Assembly (NCBI RefSeq): GCF_000332155.1
Contig: NZ_KB235906.1
Location: 14,310 to 78,309 of the forward strand
Origin: Kamptonema formosum PCC 6407
GTDB taxonomy: Bacteria; Cyanobacteriota; Cyanobacteriia; Cyanobacteriales; Microcoleaceae
Length of the DNA: 64,000 bases
Reading direction: 5' to 3'
Below are positions 46,201-53,934 of this stretch, piece by piece; position 1 is the first letter of the stretch; every line of letters begins with the position of its first letter. Below the pieces are notes generated by a model, which was given only the letters and a program-made list of their open reading frames with translations, was not told the DNA's origin and did no database searches. A program made the translations under genes and the position numbers.

Positions 46201-46428
46201 GTTTTTCTGGTCGCTGACTGTTGGGGCTACTGATGGGGTATCTACAATGGTATCTAAGAATACTGGAAAACTTGCTGCATCTCGTGTGGAACCGCTGCCA
46301 GTTTGAGGTAGAGCCGTCAAATTACTAAATAAATTATGCGTGAAAATTCCCGCTTCCGCTCCTCCAAAACTAGGAATTTTCTCCAACAATTCTGTGGATA
46401 ATTTGAGTAATTCTTCAAGACTTTCCAT
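37276..46428 (-). CDS. Giant RHS-repeat protein with Ig-like and FG-GAP repeats
   Basis: About 3,050 residues from MESLEELL; an alternative ATG at 46464 adds 12. The order along the protein is: a leader without signal peptide, several bacterial Ig-like repeats (about 90-480), a cadherin-like domain (TDSDGDRITYSLS), a CNECK-type pre-RHS region, YD/RHS repeats, about six FG-GAP/VCBS repeats (DINDDGNLDIVTA, DVNGDGKNDIVTA), then many YD repeats (YEYDAMNQLKK). It ends with the core-associated signature RYGFTGRELDAETGLYYYRSRYYDG ... IDPSG. A unique tail of about 210 residues follows. RHS shells enclose a toxic tip; FG-GAP beside YD repeats recalls insecticidal TcB/TcC. The tail matches no toxin I know. 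Confidence 0.9.
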   Translation of the reverse strand: MESLEELLKLSTELLEKIPSFGGAEAGIFTHNLFSNLTALPQTGSGSTRDAASFPVFLDTIVDTPSVAPTVSDQKNSSLTLPIPVTVDLRAGSDTGISSTDNITSDNTPTFAVDTLTGLRIRLYSDGQLVGQTSLTKPKQVTATPITDGPHTFTATAMFLGIPLATSAPLQVTIDTVLPQLNISTPLSDAPLTPTTRLSGTASGTGTTLTSLTYRFDNATEIPVTVSSSSFDTALNFTDISDGTHTLRVTAKDAAGNVTTTTFNVTVELDTTPPLIVAELANDTGSDLTDNITNDPTIAGTISDTSPIASFRAGFDDTPSSEFAELSASLDSSGGFSFDRTQLEEINANPLSDGDHVLHLTATDTKDNSADIFNVPFTLDTTVPSLSINTPIAGGMHSSTARLTGSTMDAGVGIDLAQYKLDAGTPKLLETNPEFDTALSDSGLSLGNRSVVITSIDSAGNQTEQSINFQVTDNFFVGGVGTTGWGATSADTVLLGERDSSLVQATMPVTLGQASGSRTLKFDLTAKFDTTDTQPAIEDLFQVYLVSATNPNQTLLDGGKPGTALFSASGDVAEFIPGRVRYSGKTVEIDLSDIESETSGMLVFKLINSDSDTGTQIEVKNLTNSVDPEGSALPSFPVQLSSVPIGPAIDTSSLNPSSELEANFSAVRFDSATGEYKALLQVRNSGSPVGRNVAVSFPNLPADVQLQNPSGTNPAGSPYINLRNAIPAGGLQSQASSAPVEIAFSNPNFVRFPLTTTVLSSAANSAPNFDPVAPLNVKIGERLSIPLSATDSDGDRITYSLSSDSPLPTSKLEGNGTLIFTPAPGEEGTYTFTLTASDGAAIATQTATLTVVAEPRTIPRIFGVIQNTDQQPLANVLVLLGESVAITEADGSFKIPLIEAPGTELPNTLKIYGDGITGEDSYPYIAEKLPLLLEHEVYAGFDNVISRPIYLPPIDFTNAQIIDPAADTTVTTAAIPKASVFVKAGSLKDTEGNLYTENLSITEVPTELTPAALPPNLHTDLVVTIQPGDMVFTTPAPLSLPNRAGYAPDTTMDLWSINPTTGFFDNVGTGKVTADGTTIETISGGIRNSSWHFFAPPAPSLRDPSQNPRNPKDNCNECKANSNFTSTVELHSGAVIETHNLVSYQSMGENRSLTLTYDSLRADPRPILNFSYDNITYNPQRRLVAELSLNRGNLQYQIPGFKGGEYGLNGGEHIWSIPEAGGTIDAALQADMSSLPSGQYDYTLTTGIRQFTGTIFAGSSSDNTGKLLNVNTINSPFGSGWGIAGWQELVENPDKSVLLIDGDGGELVFDAPTTPGGTYLSPPGDFSTLEKQSDGTFRRTLKDQTTYNFNATNQLASIKEPNGNETKYSYNTDGKIERIVDPSGLLTTFTYTNGKVSEIVDPAGRSTQLEYDTAGNLQKIIDPDTKARTFSYDAQRHMIGEIDKRGFSEQTSYDFAGRAKTAIKKDGSTIQVAPVQVQGLYPSEQTTNPLNPPVAKVLGAVETTTADSNGNVETEILDQTGQVVSAKDGGGLKPAFERNQNLLVTKRTDARGNVTDYEYDGKGNVKSISDSLSGTEETPPNNNGQLFSAKTYYPVGSSPTLGTIKDINDDGNLDIVTANRFTNNVSVIPGNGDGTFAPKKDYAVANGPRSVGLGDVNGDGKNDIVTASISGGTNPPSGRVSVLLGDGNGNFAAQTNYAVGSGAVSVAIGDINKDGRNDIVTANSSSNNISVLLGNSSGSFSRTDIPLNSAPEAVILNDLDKDGNLDIISATPYGPNSTGRVSVLLGNGNGTFASQSNYTVASQARSVAVGDINKDGKNDIVTAGSGSGNVAVASVLLGSNGSFTPATNYSLNSYLSSTSVAIGDLDLDDDLDVVVSGSGYGSERVLLNNGSGILATDNEQNNYEIHSSVALEDVDSDGDLDMVLASSNSNNVSVSLNNTPINSGGGGTGKRSFTYDNVFNQVTSETDELGRQTLYEVDQVTGNRRKVTKVVGAVGGSDDVVTSYTYTNQSLIDTETDPNGRVTDYDYNEKDQLVKITFAKGTADEVTQEFEYDEAGNQSAVIDENGIRTEYEYDAMNQLKKTTFASGTPDEATQEFEYDGGGNQTAVIDENGNRTESEYNMMNQLVKVTSPDPDGSGPLSAPVTRYEYDKNGNQVLMVDPLGRKTEYRYDSRNRLVETINPDASKEKLRYDADNNQTASFDALGNRTNKVYDARGRLVREVDANEKVTRFEYDAANQLVAQIDANNNRTEYKYDSLGMRTEVTEGAKTSVASTSKTEYDKVGNVTAEIDGNSNKTQYVYDARNRQTQIIDALTPSGTTTTEYDDVGNVTSIKDPVNNTTQFIYDARNRLKSETNQFGKARTFEYDDVGNRTRITDRNSRVRSFTYDELNRETAENWLNATNNPIRTITSTYDAANQLISVKDPDSTYKFSYDPKGRQIAVDNTGTNGVPNVLLNYTYDDQDNLLSVKDTINGAAKGTTAYTYDTLNRISQVTQSGNGVASKRVDFGYDNVGQIKSVNRYSDLSGSQLVRGTTYTYDAKNRLDVLSHGSDVSYDFDYDNGNRITKITDVDGVTNYSYDKNNQLTVADYSNTNQPDESFSYDGNGNRTNSGYQTGTNNRLQSDGKFNYAYDDEGNLIRRTEISSNKVTEYEWDYRNRLAGVFDKNAAGDVTQEVGFKYDAMNRRIAKKVGSNETRFVYDRDNVLFDFTASGANQPVLDQRYLFGSGVDQMLAQESAQGDVLWALSDQLGTVKDWVDDSGSVVNHVVYDAFGGVVDESDSGFGSRYGFTGRELDAETGLYYYRSRYYDGEIGRFIGEDSVGFGGGDANLYRYVGNRPVDRIDPSGTRDTRWPGNGSVTNNSSQPVIILNSNTTDDYLETLQPGQATPDSIGHSKDADGVWVCRNNKWAFYEVFVGNIQWQTISVRLPTTVGISVSVPVLVPRDATIGDVIVTDNLVRDRGGRVLSPGLPQNRGRQSSNTPPGSSYDCSCLNKIVQQYPDASVWRPVLPGDQWRGSYLEQFINSIEGQVDETKNKIINDLQNLRFPSSYIKLRF

Positions 46429-46464
46429 GTAGCACCCTGACTCAATTTCTGATTGATGTTGCAA

Positions 46465-47975
46465 CGCAGCTCATTGGTTAAGGCAGCCAAGGAAAACTTT
46501 TTGAAAGTTACTTCGTTGGTTTATTCCTAAATTGATGAGTAAGTAGCATCATCATTTTTTCACCTTCAGAGTATATACAGACCTCTACCATATTTTTATT
46601 AATTAAATTGAAGATATCTTTAAGTTAAGTTAACTTTTTATAAAAATCCTAAATTCCTCAGCTTATGAGGCCCAACGATATTCTATTGACTCACTTGGAA
46701 TCTGGTGCGCTCGCTGCGAAGGACGGATCTTGCCTGAAGTCCAGGCGATCGCCTCTCGCCTCTAAAAACGAGGATGCCATGTATGGTTTTGTTTTAGCCG
46801 ATGCCTTAAAGAACTACCTGCACCAATTCGCTTGCACTGCAATGTCACGACACGAGGTTTGATTTTAGAGGTTCCGACCCCACTGCACGAACTGGTTTGC
46901 AGTACAATGTGGTCAAGGAGTACCCAGTGTCGTCATGAGTACCAACTGGCTTGCTCCTGGCTTCAAGAGCGACTGGCAGGAGCACAGTTCTATCAAAGTC
47001 CAAACTGCCCCATCAAACTTTCTTGCCTTGGCTTCCAGAGTGAGCGTGAGTGCAAGTCCTGCGCGATACCCAGCTTTTATAATAATCCCAATTAGCCCTT
47101 GGCTGTTGTCGTGTGCGATCGCTAACTCCAACTTCCAACAGTTCTCATCGTAGTCTAGCAAAAACCCCTAATTTGCTCATAGTGCTCATTTTTACCCCCT
47201 ATAACGTCTATTTGACATGGCTTGCTATGCGACTAGCACTCTAACTACGAGGATTTAAGAGGTGTCCGAGTACAAAAAATCAATGTTAAAGCCGCGAAAG
47301 TTTATTTAACTTAATTAAAATTTGTGAAAATTGGAGGAAAATTTAGGATTTTTGAGGGACAAGTAGGAGATATTAGGAAATAAAAGGGAATAATAGGAAA
47401 TATAAAGGTTAAAATATAAAGCTTTTTGTAGCCCTCAGTAACAATTGTGGTGTTGTTTCTTCTCACAAAAAGTTGCTCTCCTGCGTGAAGGATGCAACTT
47501 ACGGTTATTGCTGGCAGGCATTACTTCTTAGAAGAACCTGACCTTTGTAGTAGTCGTAACATCAGTGGGATTAGTACCTGAATCTAACCCAACTGATTCA
47601 ATTACGGCTATCTCGTCAGTTATCCCGACTGAAACTTTTGACACCACAGAGGCTCCGGCGCTCGAATCTGCGCCCAAGAAAAAGTCTCGTCGCGTCGGTC
47701 AACGCCAACCGCAACGCGATCCGGTTGGTTCTTAATAGCTGCCATAGCGATTGCTTTGTGGCAGTTCTGTACTCGAATATGGTTTGTCAAGTATATCTTG
47801 ACCTCTGATCTTTTCCAGCATAAAGTGACCACCTCGGCCACTTTATACCGGAAGTCACAGGTTTTCCCTTGCGTATTTCCCAGCTTGTGTGTGCAAGGTA
47901 CAAAATCGCGCTACTTAGGCATCAGCATTACATATCTTTACAACATATGGGTTGTAAGAACTTGTTTTTAAGCAA
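46465..47975. other. 1.5-kb region without a convincing gene
   Basis: AT-rich RHS upstream region followed by gene debris. A minus-strand frame (46913-47161, MLDYDENCWKLELAIAHDNS) and a plus-strand frame without an ATG (about 47530-47737, ending KKKSRRVGQRQPQRDPVGS) look more protein-like than chance but are short and unrecognised; both may be relics. HIP1 sites are near 46747 and 47117. Confidence 0.4.
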
Positions 47976-49226
47976 CTAATTATTTTCATCCTCTCTTGAA
48001 AATCTGTGTTCTTGAGTCTCTTGAGACTTATGTAGATTTTGAATTCCAACTGCCAGTTGTAATGAAAAGTCAAGAGATTTTGTTCCTGAGTCAAATGGTT
48101 CATTCACCCCAAGATTTCGGAACCAAAAAAGTTTTGCCAATTGAGTAAGCTTTTCCGGTGGAGTCATGTCAGATCTCTTTGGCCATTGTGCTGTTGAATG
48201 ACAGCTAAGGCAGGAAGAAAGAGGATTATCTACAGGCCCATTACCTCGCCCAGCCCATCCTAAAGTTTTAGGAGCATTAATTCCTACAGGTGGATTAGAT
48301 CGGTATTTTACTACTGGGGCTTCTGAGTCAACCCATGACTCTTTAGGAGTCTGCCCCGCCTCATACATTGATTGAGTTAAGTTTGGATCGTTACCCCACA
48401 TCAAAGTAAGTGGACGAACCCGTTTCCAAGGTGAATCAGCTTGTATGCTCGAATCATATTGAAAAGTTCCGAATATCCAGCCTCCAGATAGCGACCTTTT
48501 ATCACGTACTGCAATATCAATTTGCAACAATCTAACTTTGGTGGCTCGGATCGTATCAACATCTTTGCTGCGATCGATATCTGCAACCCACTCAGGTGCG
48601 CCATCAAGATAAGGAACTTCCGAAATAGGTGCTGTGGTAAATAGAAGTTTGTAAGAAACAGTGCCTTCTGGAAAATTTGCTTTGTCGGGATTGGGTTGGT
48701 TAGGATTTGCCCATACTTGTCCTAGAGTAAATCCTCCAGCTTCGTTGTAAAAACCAACGGCATAATTTCTATATTTTTGTGTTTGGGTTGCAGATAACTC
48801 AAAGGGACGTGAACTACGTTCAAGTGTCAAACCATGAACAAACTCACGCGCACGCTTACCCTCTTTATCCTCTTCCCAGTGAAGCCAAGGAGCATGAAAC
48901 CATTTGCGAGTAGGGTTATTTTGAACTACAAAATCATTTTCCAAATTACCCTCGTATGAATAATTTAGAATAGCCATCATGTATTCACGAGGTGAAGTTC
49001 GGAAATCAATACTCTTCCAAGGATACTCTTCCCCTGTAGGCTGTTTTTTAGGGTAAGCCTGGCTTAAGACAAACTTAGGACTATCCCAGTTAGGAGGAGG
49101 ATTGTATCCTACATCTGGAAACGATCCGGGCTGTATTTGTGTCAAACCCAGCAATTGTGTACACATTACAAATGTGATGACTGCAAAAAATATTACAAAA
49201 AACTTTATGCCTTTGATTGTAAACAT
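47976..49226 (-). CDS. Exported c-type cytochrome-like protein
   Basis: This 416-residue protein has an N-terminal hydrophobic signal or anchor (residues 8-30, FFVIFFAVITFVMCTQLLG); the Cys could be a lipoprotein site but lacks a good lipobox. A single haem c motif CLSCH (near residue 340) sits in LSSCLSCHSTAQWP. The middle contains a conserved-looking WFHAPWLHWE segment, KVRLLQIDIAVRD and GWIFGTFQYD. It would be periplasmic. Similar proteins are annotated only as hypothetical cytochromes. No redox partner is adjacent; the molybdoenzyme 1.6 kb away is on the other strand. Confidence 0.7.
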   Translation of the reverse strand: MFTIKGIKFFVIFFAVITFVMCTQLLGLTQIQPGSFPDVGYNPPPNWDSPKFVLSQAYPKKQPTGEEYPWKSIDFRTSPREYMMAILNYSYEGNLENDFVVQNNPTRKWFHAPWLHWEEDKEGKRAREFVHGLTLERSSRPFELSATQTQKYRNYAVGFYNEAGGFTLGQVWANPNQPNPDKANFPEGTVSYKLLFTTAPISEVPYLDGAPEWVADIDRSKDVDTIRATKVRLLQIDIAVRDKRSLSGGWIFGTFQYDSSIQADSPWKRVRPLTLMWGNDPNLTQSMYEAGQTPKESWVDSEAPVVKYRSNPPVGINAPKTLGWAGRGNGPVDNPLSSCLSCHSTAQWPKRSDMTPPEKLTQLAKLFWFRNLGVNEPFDSGTKSLDFSLQLAVGIQNLHKSQETQEHRFSREDENN

Positions 49227-49665
49227 TAAAACACCTAACCTTTATTAATTAGTTGCAAATTAATGCAGTTGACTAACTTTGGCTACTTGTGGTTTGCATT
49301 CTTCCAGATCAGCGTCAAAATAACTTGTTGCAAAGACAAGAGAGCGATTGTTCTGTTTTTGGGTTGGGTATAGAGGTTGGGCAGAGATTTGAATTCGTCA
49401 AAGCTGACATCAATGAATTCACCAACTTTTCTCTATCTTTCGACAGATATACTCTATTTCTTTAGATAGATGCGTGTCAAGGGGTACTCCCCCTTTTTTC
49501 ATATGAATTAATATTAAGAATATTTAACAAACTATAAAGATTTGATACTTATTCGCAAACAATACTCTCAAAAACATTTTATGAGCGCTCAATCTATTTT
49601 TACTATCAGCTAACAAAAAAGCGGTCTTAATGACCGCTGACAAATTGATTGTATGACCGCTAAAA
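49227..49665. other. Intergenic region
   Basis: AT-rich; no gene seen. A short hairpin GCGGTC ... GACCGC (about 49621-49635) lies just after the small minus-strand gene and could act as its terminator. Confidence 0.35.
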
Positions 49666-49866
49666 CTACTGATCCTGATAAAGTTCTGTCGATTCTAGTA
49701 CAGCCTGCTTTTTCGCTTTGGACAACCGATGAATCTGGCAATCAGAATCGACAGCAGCCCAAATCAAGTTAGGTGTCCATTGAGCAACGTCTACCTGATT
49801 TAGCTCCTCCTCAATGAGTTCTTCGATTGCTTCCTCATCCATTGTCATCCCAAGCAAATAAGACAC
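49666..49866 (-). CDS. Small acidic unknown protein, possibly a frameshifted continuation
   Basis: This 66-residue frame begins at GTG 49866 or ATG 49851 (MTMDEEAIEELIEEELNQVD). It overlaps the end of the upstream 101-residue frame. The same frame is open further upstream (RRGTNDDAESEKIAYIETVV), so the two may be one gene of about 185 residues split by a frameshift near 49900. No family is recognised. Confidence 0.4.
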   Translation of the reverse strand: MSYLLGMTMDEEAIEELIEEELNQVDVAQWTPNLIWAAVDSDCQIHRLSKAKKQAVLESTELYQDQ

Positions 49867-50150
49867 AACCGTTTCAATGTAAGCAATTTTTTCACTCTCA
49901 GCATCATCATTCGTGCCTCTTCTAATGTTTCTAGTAACTGTTTTTGAGCAGTAAGGCGATCGCTTAAACCAGCATCATCTTGAGCGGTGTAAACGCCCTT
50001 AAGTGCCGTGAATGCGCTTGCATAGATACCTTTCACCGCAAACCACTCGGCCTTGAGGCGAGATCCTTGCAAATCCGGCAATATAGGCTGAAAAGCCTTG
50101 CCAGCTCTAGGTTTCAAAGATTTCAGGAGTGATTGGAATGGCCCCTTCAA
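49845..50150 (-). CDS. Small basic unknown protein
   Basis: This 101-residue protein starts MKGPFQSLLKSLKPRAGKAF; its end (MMMLRVKKLLTLKRLCLICLG) looks like out-of-frame sequence. That supports a frameshift linking it to the acidic frame downstream. No function can be assigned. Confidence 0.4.
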   Translation of the reverse strand: MKGPFQSLLKSLKPRAGKAFQPILPDLQGSRLKAEWFAVKGIYASAFTALKGVYTAQDDAGLSDRLTAQKQLLETLEEARMMMLRVKKLLTLKRLCLICLG

Positions 50151-50316
50151 AAGGTTGGGGAATATTTTGTAAATTCACCACATAATCGATCGCTCTGCAT
50201 GAGCATTCTGGCAGCCCGAAAAAAATACTCTTCCACTTCACTTGTATTGTACAAAAGTGCGGTAGCACTGCATTCAATCAAACGGGAGCCTCCCTGTACT
50301 GCAACTCAAGAAGAGA

Positions 50317-50655
50317 AAACGGCTACCGCCTTTGTCCGATAGATTGATATCCAATGAATTATTAAATAAGTCTTAAGTGTACCGGAACAGAAAAAAACCT
50401 CAAAATTAACTTTTTAGGACTGAGTTTTCATGATTTTTTTTGCATAAATTTGCATAAATTTGAGTTCTTGTGAGTTTTCATGAGTAAAACTATGCAAGCT
50501 CAGCTTGAATTATTAGCTGAAGTCGAGGCAGTATTTGCAGCAAAACACTCAAATTTATGCAAATTTATGCAAATTTATGCCTGCTTGGAAAGTAAGGAAA
50601 AGAGCAGGGATGAGCGGTAGCAAGCAATGTTTTTGTGATCACAAATTGGCTTTAA
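50317..50655. repeat. Repeat block A: ATTTATGCAA inverted repeats
   Basis: GCATAAATTTGCATAAATTTGAG-type sequence (50443-50465) is complementary to CTCAAATTTATGCAAATTTA-type sequence (about 50549-50580), with a loop of about 85 bp. Blocks GGTAGCAAGCAATG and TTTTTGTGATCACAAAT follow. A close relative occupies 53935-54212 on the other side of the molybdoenzyme gene. Another shared block, AACGGCTACCGCC (50317-50330), recurs at 53602 and 57111. Confidence 0.65.
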
Positions 50656-50814
50656 AACAGCAAGGCTGGTGTGTTCAGGCTATCAAACTAATGTCTGTGG
50701 ATACGCTTCTGAATGAGATTTGAGGTCGCGATCGCTAAAATCTACCCAATGAGCAATTCTCCCACACCGTAAACTACGCTACGTTGCACAGGTAAAGTAC
50801 ATTGCCTTCGTAAC

Positions 50815-53103
50815 ATGAATACCGACCCTCAACCCAAACCACTTTTTTCTGAAACGAATCAGAATACACCAGAAATAGGGGGAGGGTTGCCCGTCATTGA
50901 ATACTGGGCAGAGCATACGTTATCACCAGAAGGGCCCCCGCTGTGGAAAACTTTATTCCACCACAGTGCTTGCCTGTCATGTTCCTGGGGCACTGGCGGA
51001 CAAAAGGGAGGGTTTACGAACGAAGAAGGCGAAAAACTGCAACGCTGCATGAAAAGCGTTGAGGCAATTTCAGCCGAGATTAAACCGGCCATTCGAGAAG
51101 AATTCTTCGATACTCACTCGATCGCCCAATTACAACGGTTAACTTCTATGGAAGCGGATCGCCTGGGACGGTGGAGTTTTCCAGTGATTCATCGAGCAGG
51201 TAGCGATCGCTACGAGCGGATTTCCTGGGAGGAAATCTATGCAATTGCTACGGCTGCGTTCCAAAAACCACCAGAACGAGTCGCCTCTTACAGTTCTGGG
51301 CGTGGCTCCAACGAAGCTGCGTTTCTGCTCCAATTGATGTTGCGAACATTGGGATCAAATAACTTGGCGGATTGTTCGGATCTATGCCATGCACCTTCCA
51401 CCACCGCACTGAAGGAGATGTTTGGTACTAATACCTCGATTGTTAGTCTGGAGAGCCTGAAGCAGGCAGATTGTGTTGTATTAGCGGGAGCCAATTCCTC
51501 CTATAATCATCCTCGTTTAATGAATGAGTTGATTAAACTGCGCGATCGCGGCGGCAGGGTGATTGTAATTAATCCCGTGATGGAAATTGGCTTGGTCAAA
51601 TTTGGCTCTCCCGCCTTCCCCATTAAATCTCTGATTCCCGGTTCAGACATTGCTTCGCTCTATCTTCAGCCGATTCCTGGTAGTGATGTTGCATTATTTG
51701 TCGGCATTCAGAAAGCACTGATGGAACAGGGGTATGTAGATCGGGCTTTCCTGCAAGCGCACACTGAAGGCTGGCAAGCTGTATTGGAACAAGCGCGATC
51801 GCTCGACTGGGACACCCTGACTGCAACTTGCGGCGTTTCCCAATCGGAAATTGAAACCGCTGCCCAGATAATTGGCACATCTAAAAGGGTTGTCTTTGGA
51901 TGGGCGATGGGCATTACGCAACACACCAATGGGGTTGATAACGTTTACAGCATTGCCAATACCGCCCTAATCAGTGGACAGATCGCCAAAATGGGAGCCG
52001 GAGTGATGCCAGTGCGGGGACATTCCAACGTGCAGGGCTTTGGCTCGATGGGTGTGACGGTGAAGCTCAAAGAAGAGATCAAGCTAGCATTAGAGCAGTT
52101 GTTGGGGCGATCGCTCAATTTACCGAAAGGCTACCACACCCGTGACCTGATCGAAGCGGCAGTTGCCGGGAAAGTCGATAGTTTGCTCTGTGTGGGTGGC
52201 AATCTCTATAGTGCCAATCCCGATTCAGCACAGGCGAAACGAGCGTTGGGCAATATTGACACCATTATCTATCTCGCGACCAAACCCAACATTGGACACT
52301 TTAATGGACTGGCAAAAACCAATACGATCGTCATTCCCGTCCTCAATCGATTTGAAAACCCACACAAAACGACGGTGGAATCGGGTAATAACTTTGTGCG
52401 GCTCAATGATGAAGGCACAACCCACTTGAAAGATGCCGATTTGATTTCAGAAGTTGAATTTCTGACAGAATTGGCTCATCGGTTGCTAGGTGAGTATCCC
52501 GTCGAGTGGCGCAAACTACAGGATACTCGCTACGTGCGGCAGTTGATTGCCAGAACTATTCCTGGTTACGAAAAGATTGGGGCGATCGATGATACGAAAG
52601 AAGAGTTTACTATCTCTGGACGCATTGTCACCGAACCCCACTTCAAAACGCCATCGGGCAAGGCGAAAATGTTTACGACTCCGTTGCCAACACTGACTTT
52701 ACCAGATGTTAGCGAGTTTGGTATGGAAGAACCTGCCAATAGTCTGGTTCTAGCATTGATGACCGGACGCAGCTATTCTCAACACAATACGGTGGTTTAC
52801 AAAATTGGTGACAAGTATCGAGGGATGCCGCACCGTCACTGCATTTTAATGAATCGTCTGGATGCCGAGAAAATTGGGTTAGCAGAACACGATCGCGTTA
52901 CTGTACAGGGTGATGCTGACAAACTCGACAATATCGAAGTGATTTACGGTGCTGTGCGGTCAGGTGCAGCGTTGATGTTCTATCCCGAAGTGAATGTCAT
53001 TTTTAAGGCAAAAACAGAAACACGCTCTGGTACGCCTGCTTACAAACGGGTACCTGTGCTGGTTTATCACAAGGAGCGATCGCCCAAAACAGCCCAATTG
53101 TGA
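50815..53103 (+). CDS. FdhF/YdeP-family molybdopterin oxidoreductase
   Basis: This 762-residue protein matches the YdeP-like branch of the DMSO-reductase superfamily. N-terminal cysteines C53, C56 and C78 (ACLSCSWGTGG ... LQRCMKS) could hold an Fe-S cluster. Family blocks include RWSFPVIHRAGSDRYERISWEE, ASYSSGRGSNEAAFLLQL, IVINPVMEIG, GHSNVQGFGSMG and a C-terminal molybdopterin-dinucleotide-binding domain (LALMTGRSYSQHNT). The oxidation substrate is unknown; E. coli YdeP is linked to acid resistance. It stands alone, without a formate dehydrogenase accessory gene, between related repeat blocks, which suggests a cassette. Start ATG 50815 lacks a strong ribosome-binding site. Confidence 0.88.
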   Translation: MNTDPQPKPLFSETNQNTPEIGGGLPVIEYWAEHTLSPEGPPLWKTLFHHSACLSCSWGTGGQKGGFTNEEGEKLQRCMKSVEAISAEIKPAIREEFFDTHSIAQLQRLTSMEADRLGRWSFPVIHRAGSDRYERISWEEIYAIATAAFQKPPERVASYSSGRGSNEAAFLLQLMLRTLGSNNLADCSDLCHAPSTTALKEMFGTNTSIVSLESLKQADCVVLAGANSSYNHPRLMNELIKLRDRGGRVIVINPVMEIGLVKFGSPAFPIKSLIPGSDIASLYLQPIPGSDVALFVGIQKALMEQGYVDRAFLQAHTEGWQAVLEQARSLDWDTLTATCGVSQSEIETAAQIIGTSKRVVFGWAMGITQHTNGVDNVYSIANTALISGQIAKMGAGVMPVRGHSNVQGFGSMGVTVKLKEEIKLALEQLLGRSLNLPKGYHTRDLIEAAVAGKVDSLLCVGGNLYSANPDSAQAKRALGNIDTIIYLATKPNIGHFNGLAKTNTIVIPVLNRFENPHKTTVESGNNFVRLNDEGTTHLKDADLISEVEFLTELAHRLLGEYPVEWRKLQDTRYVRQLIARTIPGYEKIGAIDDTKEEFTISGRIVTEPHFKTPSGKAKMFTTPLPTLTLPDVSEFGMEEPANSLVLALMTGRSYSQHNTVVYKIGDKYRGMPHRHCILMNRLDAEKIGLAEHDRVTVQGDADKLDNIEVIYGAVRSGAALMFYPEVNVIFKAKTETRSGTPAYKRVPVLVYHKERSPKTAQL

Positions 53104-53683
53104 AATTAAAGTCGTCTATTCTTCACTTGTATAAAAACGAGGGATGGACGGTAGCAAGCGTTGCAGCTAAGTTTCTGAAGTGCGCGCAAGCAATTGCTGT
53201 ACTCGCTACATGGCAATTACCTTCAACTCAGCCTTGCGGGAAATTAAAGTCACCACATCTGGTTTATTCGCTATTCGGAAATTATGTCTGGTCTGAAAGA
53301 GAGGGTATTGTCAGAGGCCAAGCGATCGCACCCATGTACCATGAGCGTCCCTCAAGCTGCCAAGAACGATCCAGAACTCTACGCCAAGCTGGAGCTTGAT
53401 TGACGCACTGAGAGTAGGTCGAGTGCGGGAGCAACGTTTGGCAGAAGGCGAACTTAAAAACAGGCTCCTCACTGTATGAACCCGCAGATATCTATGCTGG
53501 AAACAGTCGTACCCAATGTAATAGAACACCAACAGGCTTGGTGGATGGCTGCAAGAGCAACGGTCACGCACAAGCCAACTGAACTACAACTCTTGCTATA
53601 AAGCGGCTACCGCCCTTGTTCCGAAGATTGATACGAATAGCTGCATAGCGAATAACTGGGGGGCAATCTTTTAGGCAATCTTA
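53104..53683. other. Intergenic region with repeat debris
   Basis: No convincing gene. It contains GATGGACGGTAGCAAGCGTTG (53142-53162), related to the ends of blocks A and B, and a GGCTACCGCCCTTGTTC block (53603 onward) shared with 50320 and 57113. HIP1-like sites occur near 53323. Confidence 0.4.
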
Positions 53684-53843
53684 ACAGTCTATTCAATTAG
53701 TTCGGCTTACTCAAGACAGTCTATTCAATTAGTTCGGCTTGCTCAAGACAGTCTATTCGATTAGTTCGGCTTACTCAAGACAGTCTATTCAATTAGTTCG
53801 GTTTGCTCAAAACAACCTATTCGATTAATTCGGCTTACTCAAG
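53684..53843 (+). repeat. Five tandem 32-bp iterons
   Basis: Unit ACAGTCTATTCAATTAGTTC followed by GGCTTACTCAAG repeats head to tail at 53684, 53716, 53748, 53780 and 53812. Small substitutions (CAATT/CGATT, TTACTC/TTGCTC) occur, and the last copy is most diverged. There are no spacers, so it is not CRISPR. A period near three helical turns and a location in a plasmid backbone gap fit replication or partition iterons. Confidence 0.8.
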
Positions 53844-53934
53844 ATTGAGAGCAAATTATCAATCTTGAGCCTGTTTTGAATCAATTGCAATTTCCATTGC
53901 TTCAATTCATAATTGCAGAGTTTGTTGTAAAAAT

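Noticed and set aside
37528-46306. Many plus-strand open frames opposite the RHS gene
   Set aside because: They are antisense shadows of a repetitive coding sequence, without ribosome-binding sites or recognisable domains.
46665-47161. Genes in the RHS upstream region
   Set aside because: Short overlapping frames on both strands with no start signals; one minus-strand frame may be a relic but is unrecognised.
50535-50723. Paralogous small proteins in repeat blocks A and B (50535 and 54044)
   Set aside because: Similarity comes from the shared DNA repeats; the blocks align in different frames and the loop part is not conserved as protein.
53100-53571. Two short frames after the molybdoenzyme
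   Set aside because: They overlap repeat debris, oppose each other and have no domain or ribosome-binding site.
53684-53843. CRISPR array
   Set aside because: The 32-bp units are contiguous without spacers and no cas gene is present.
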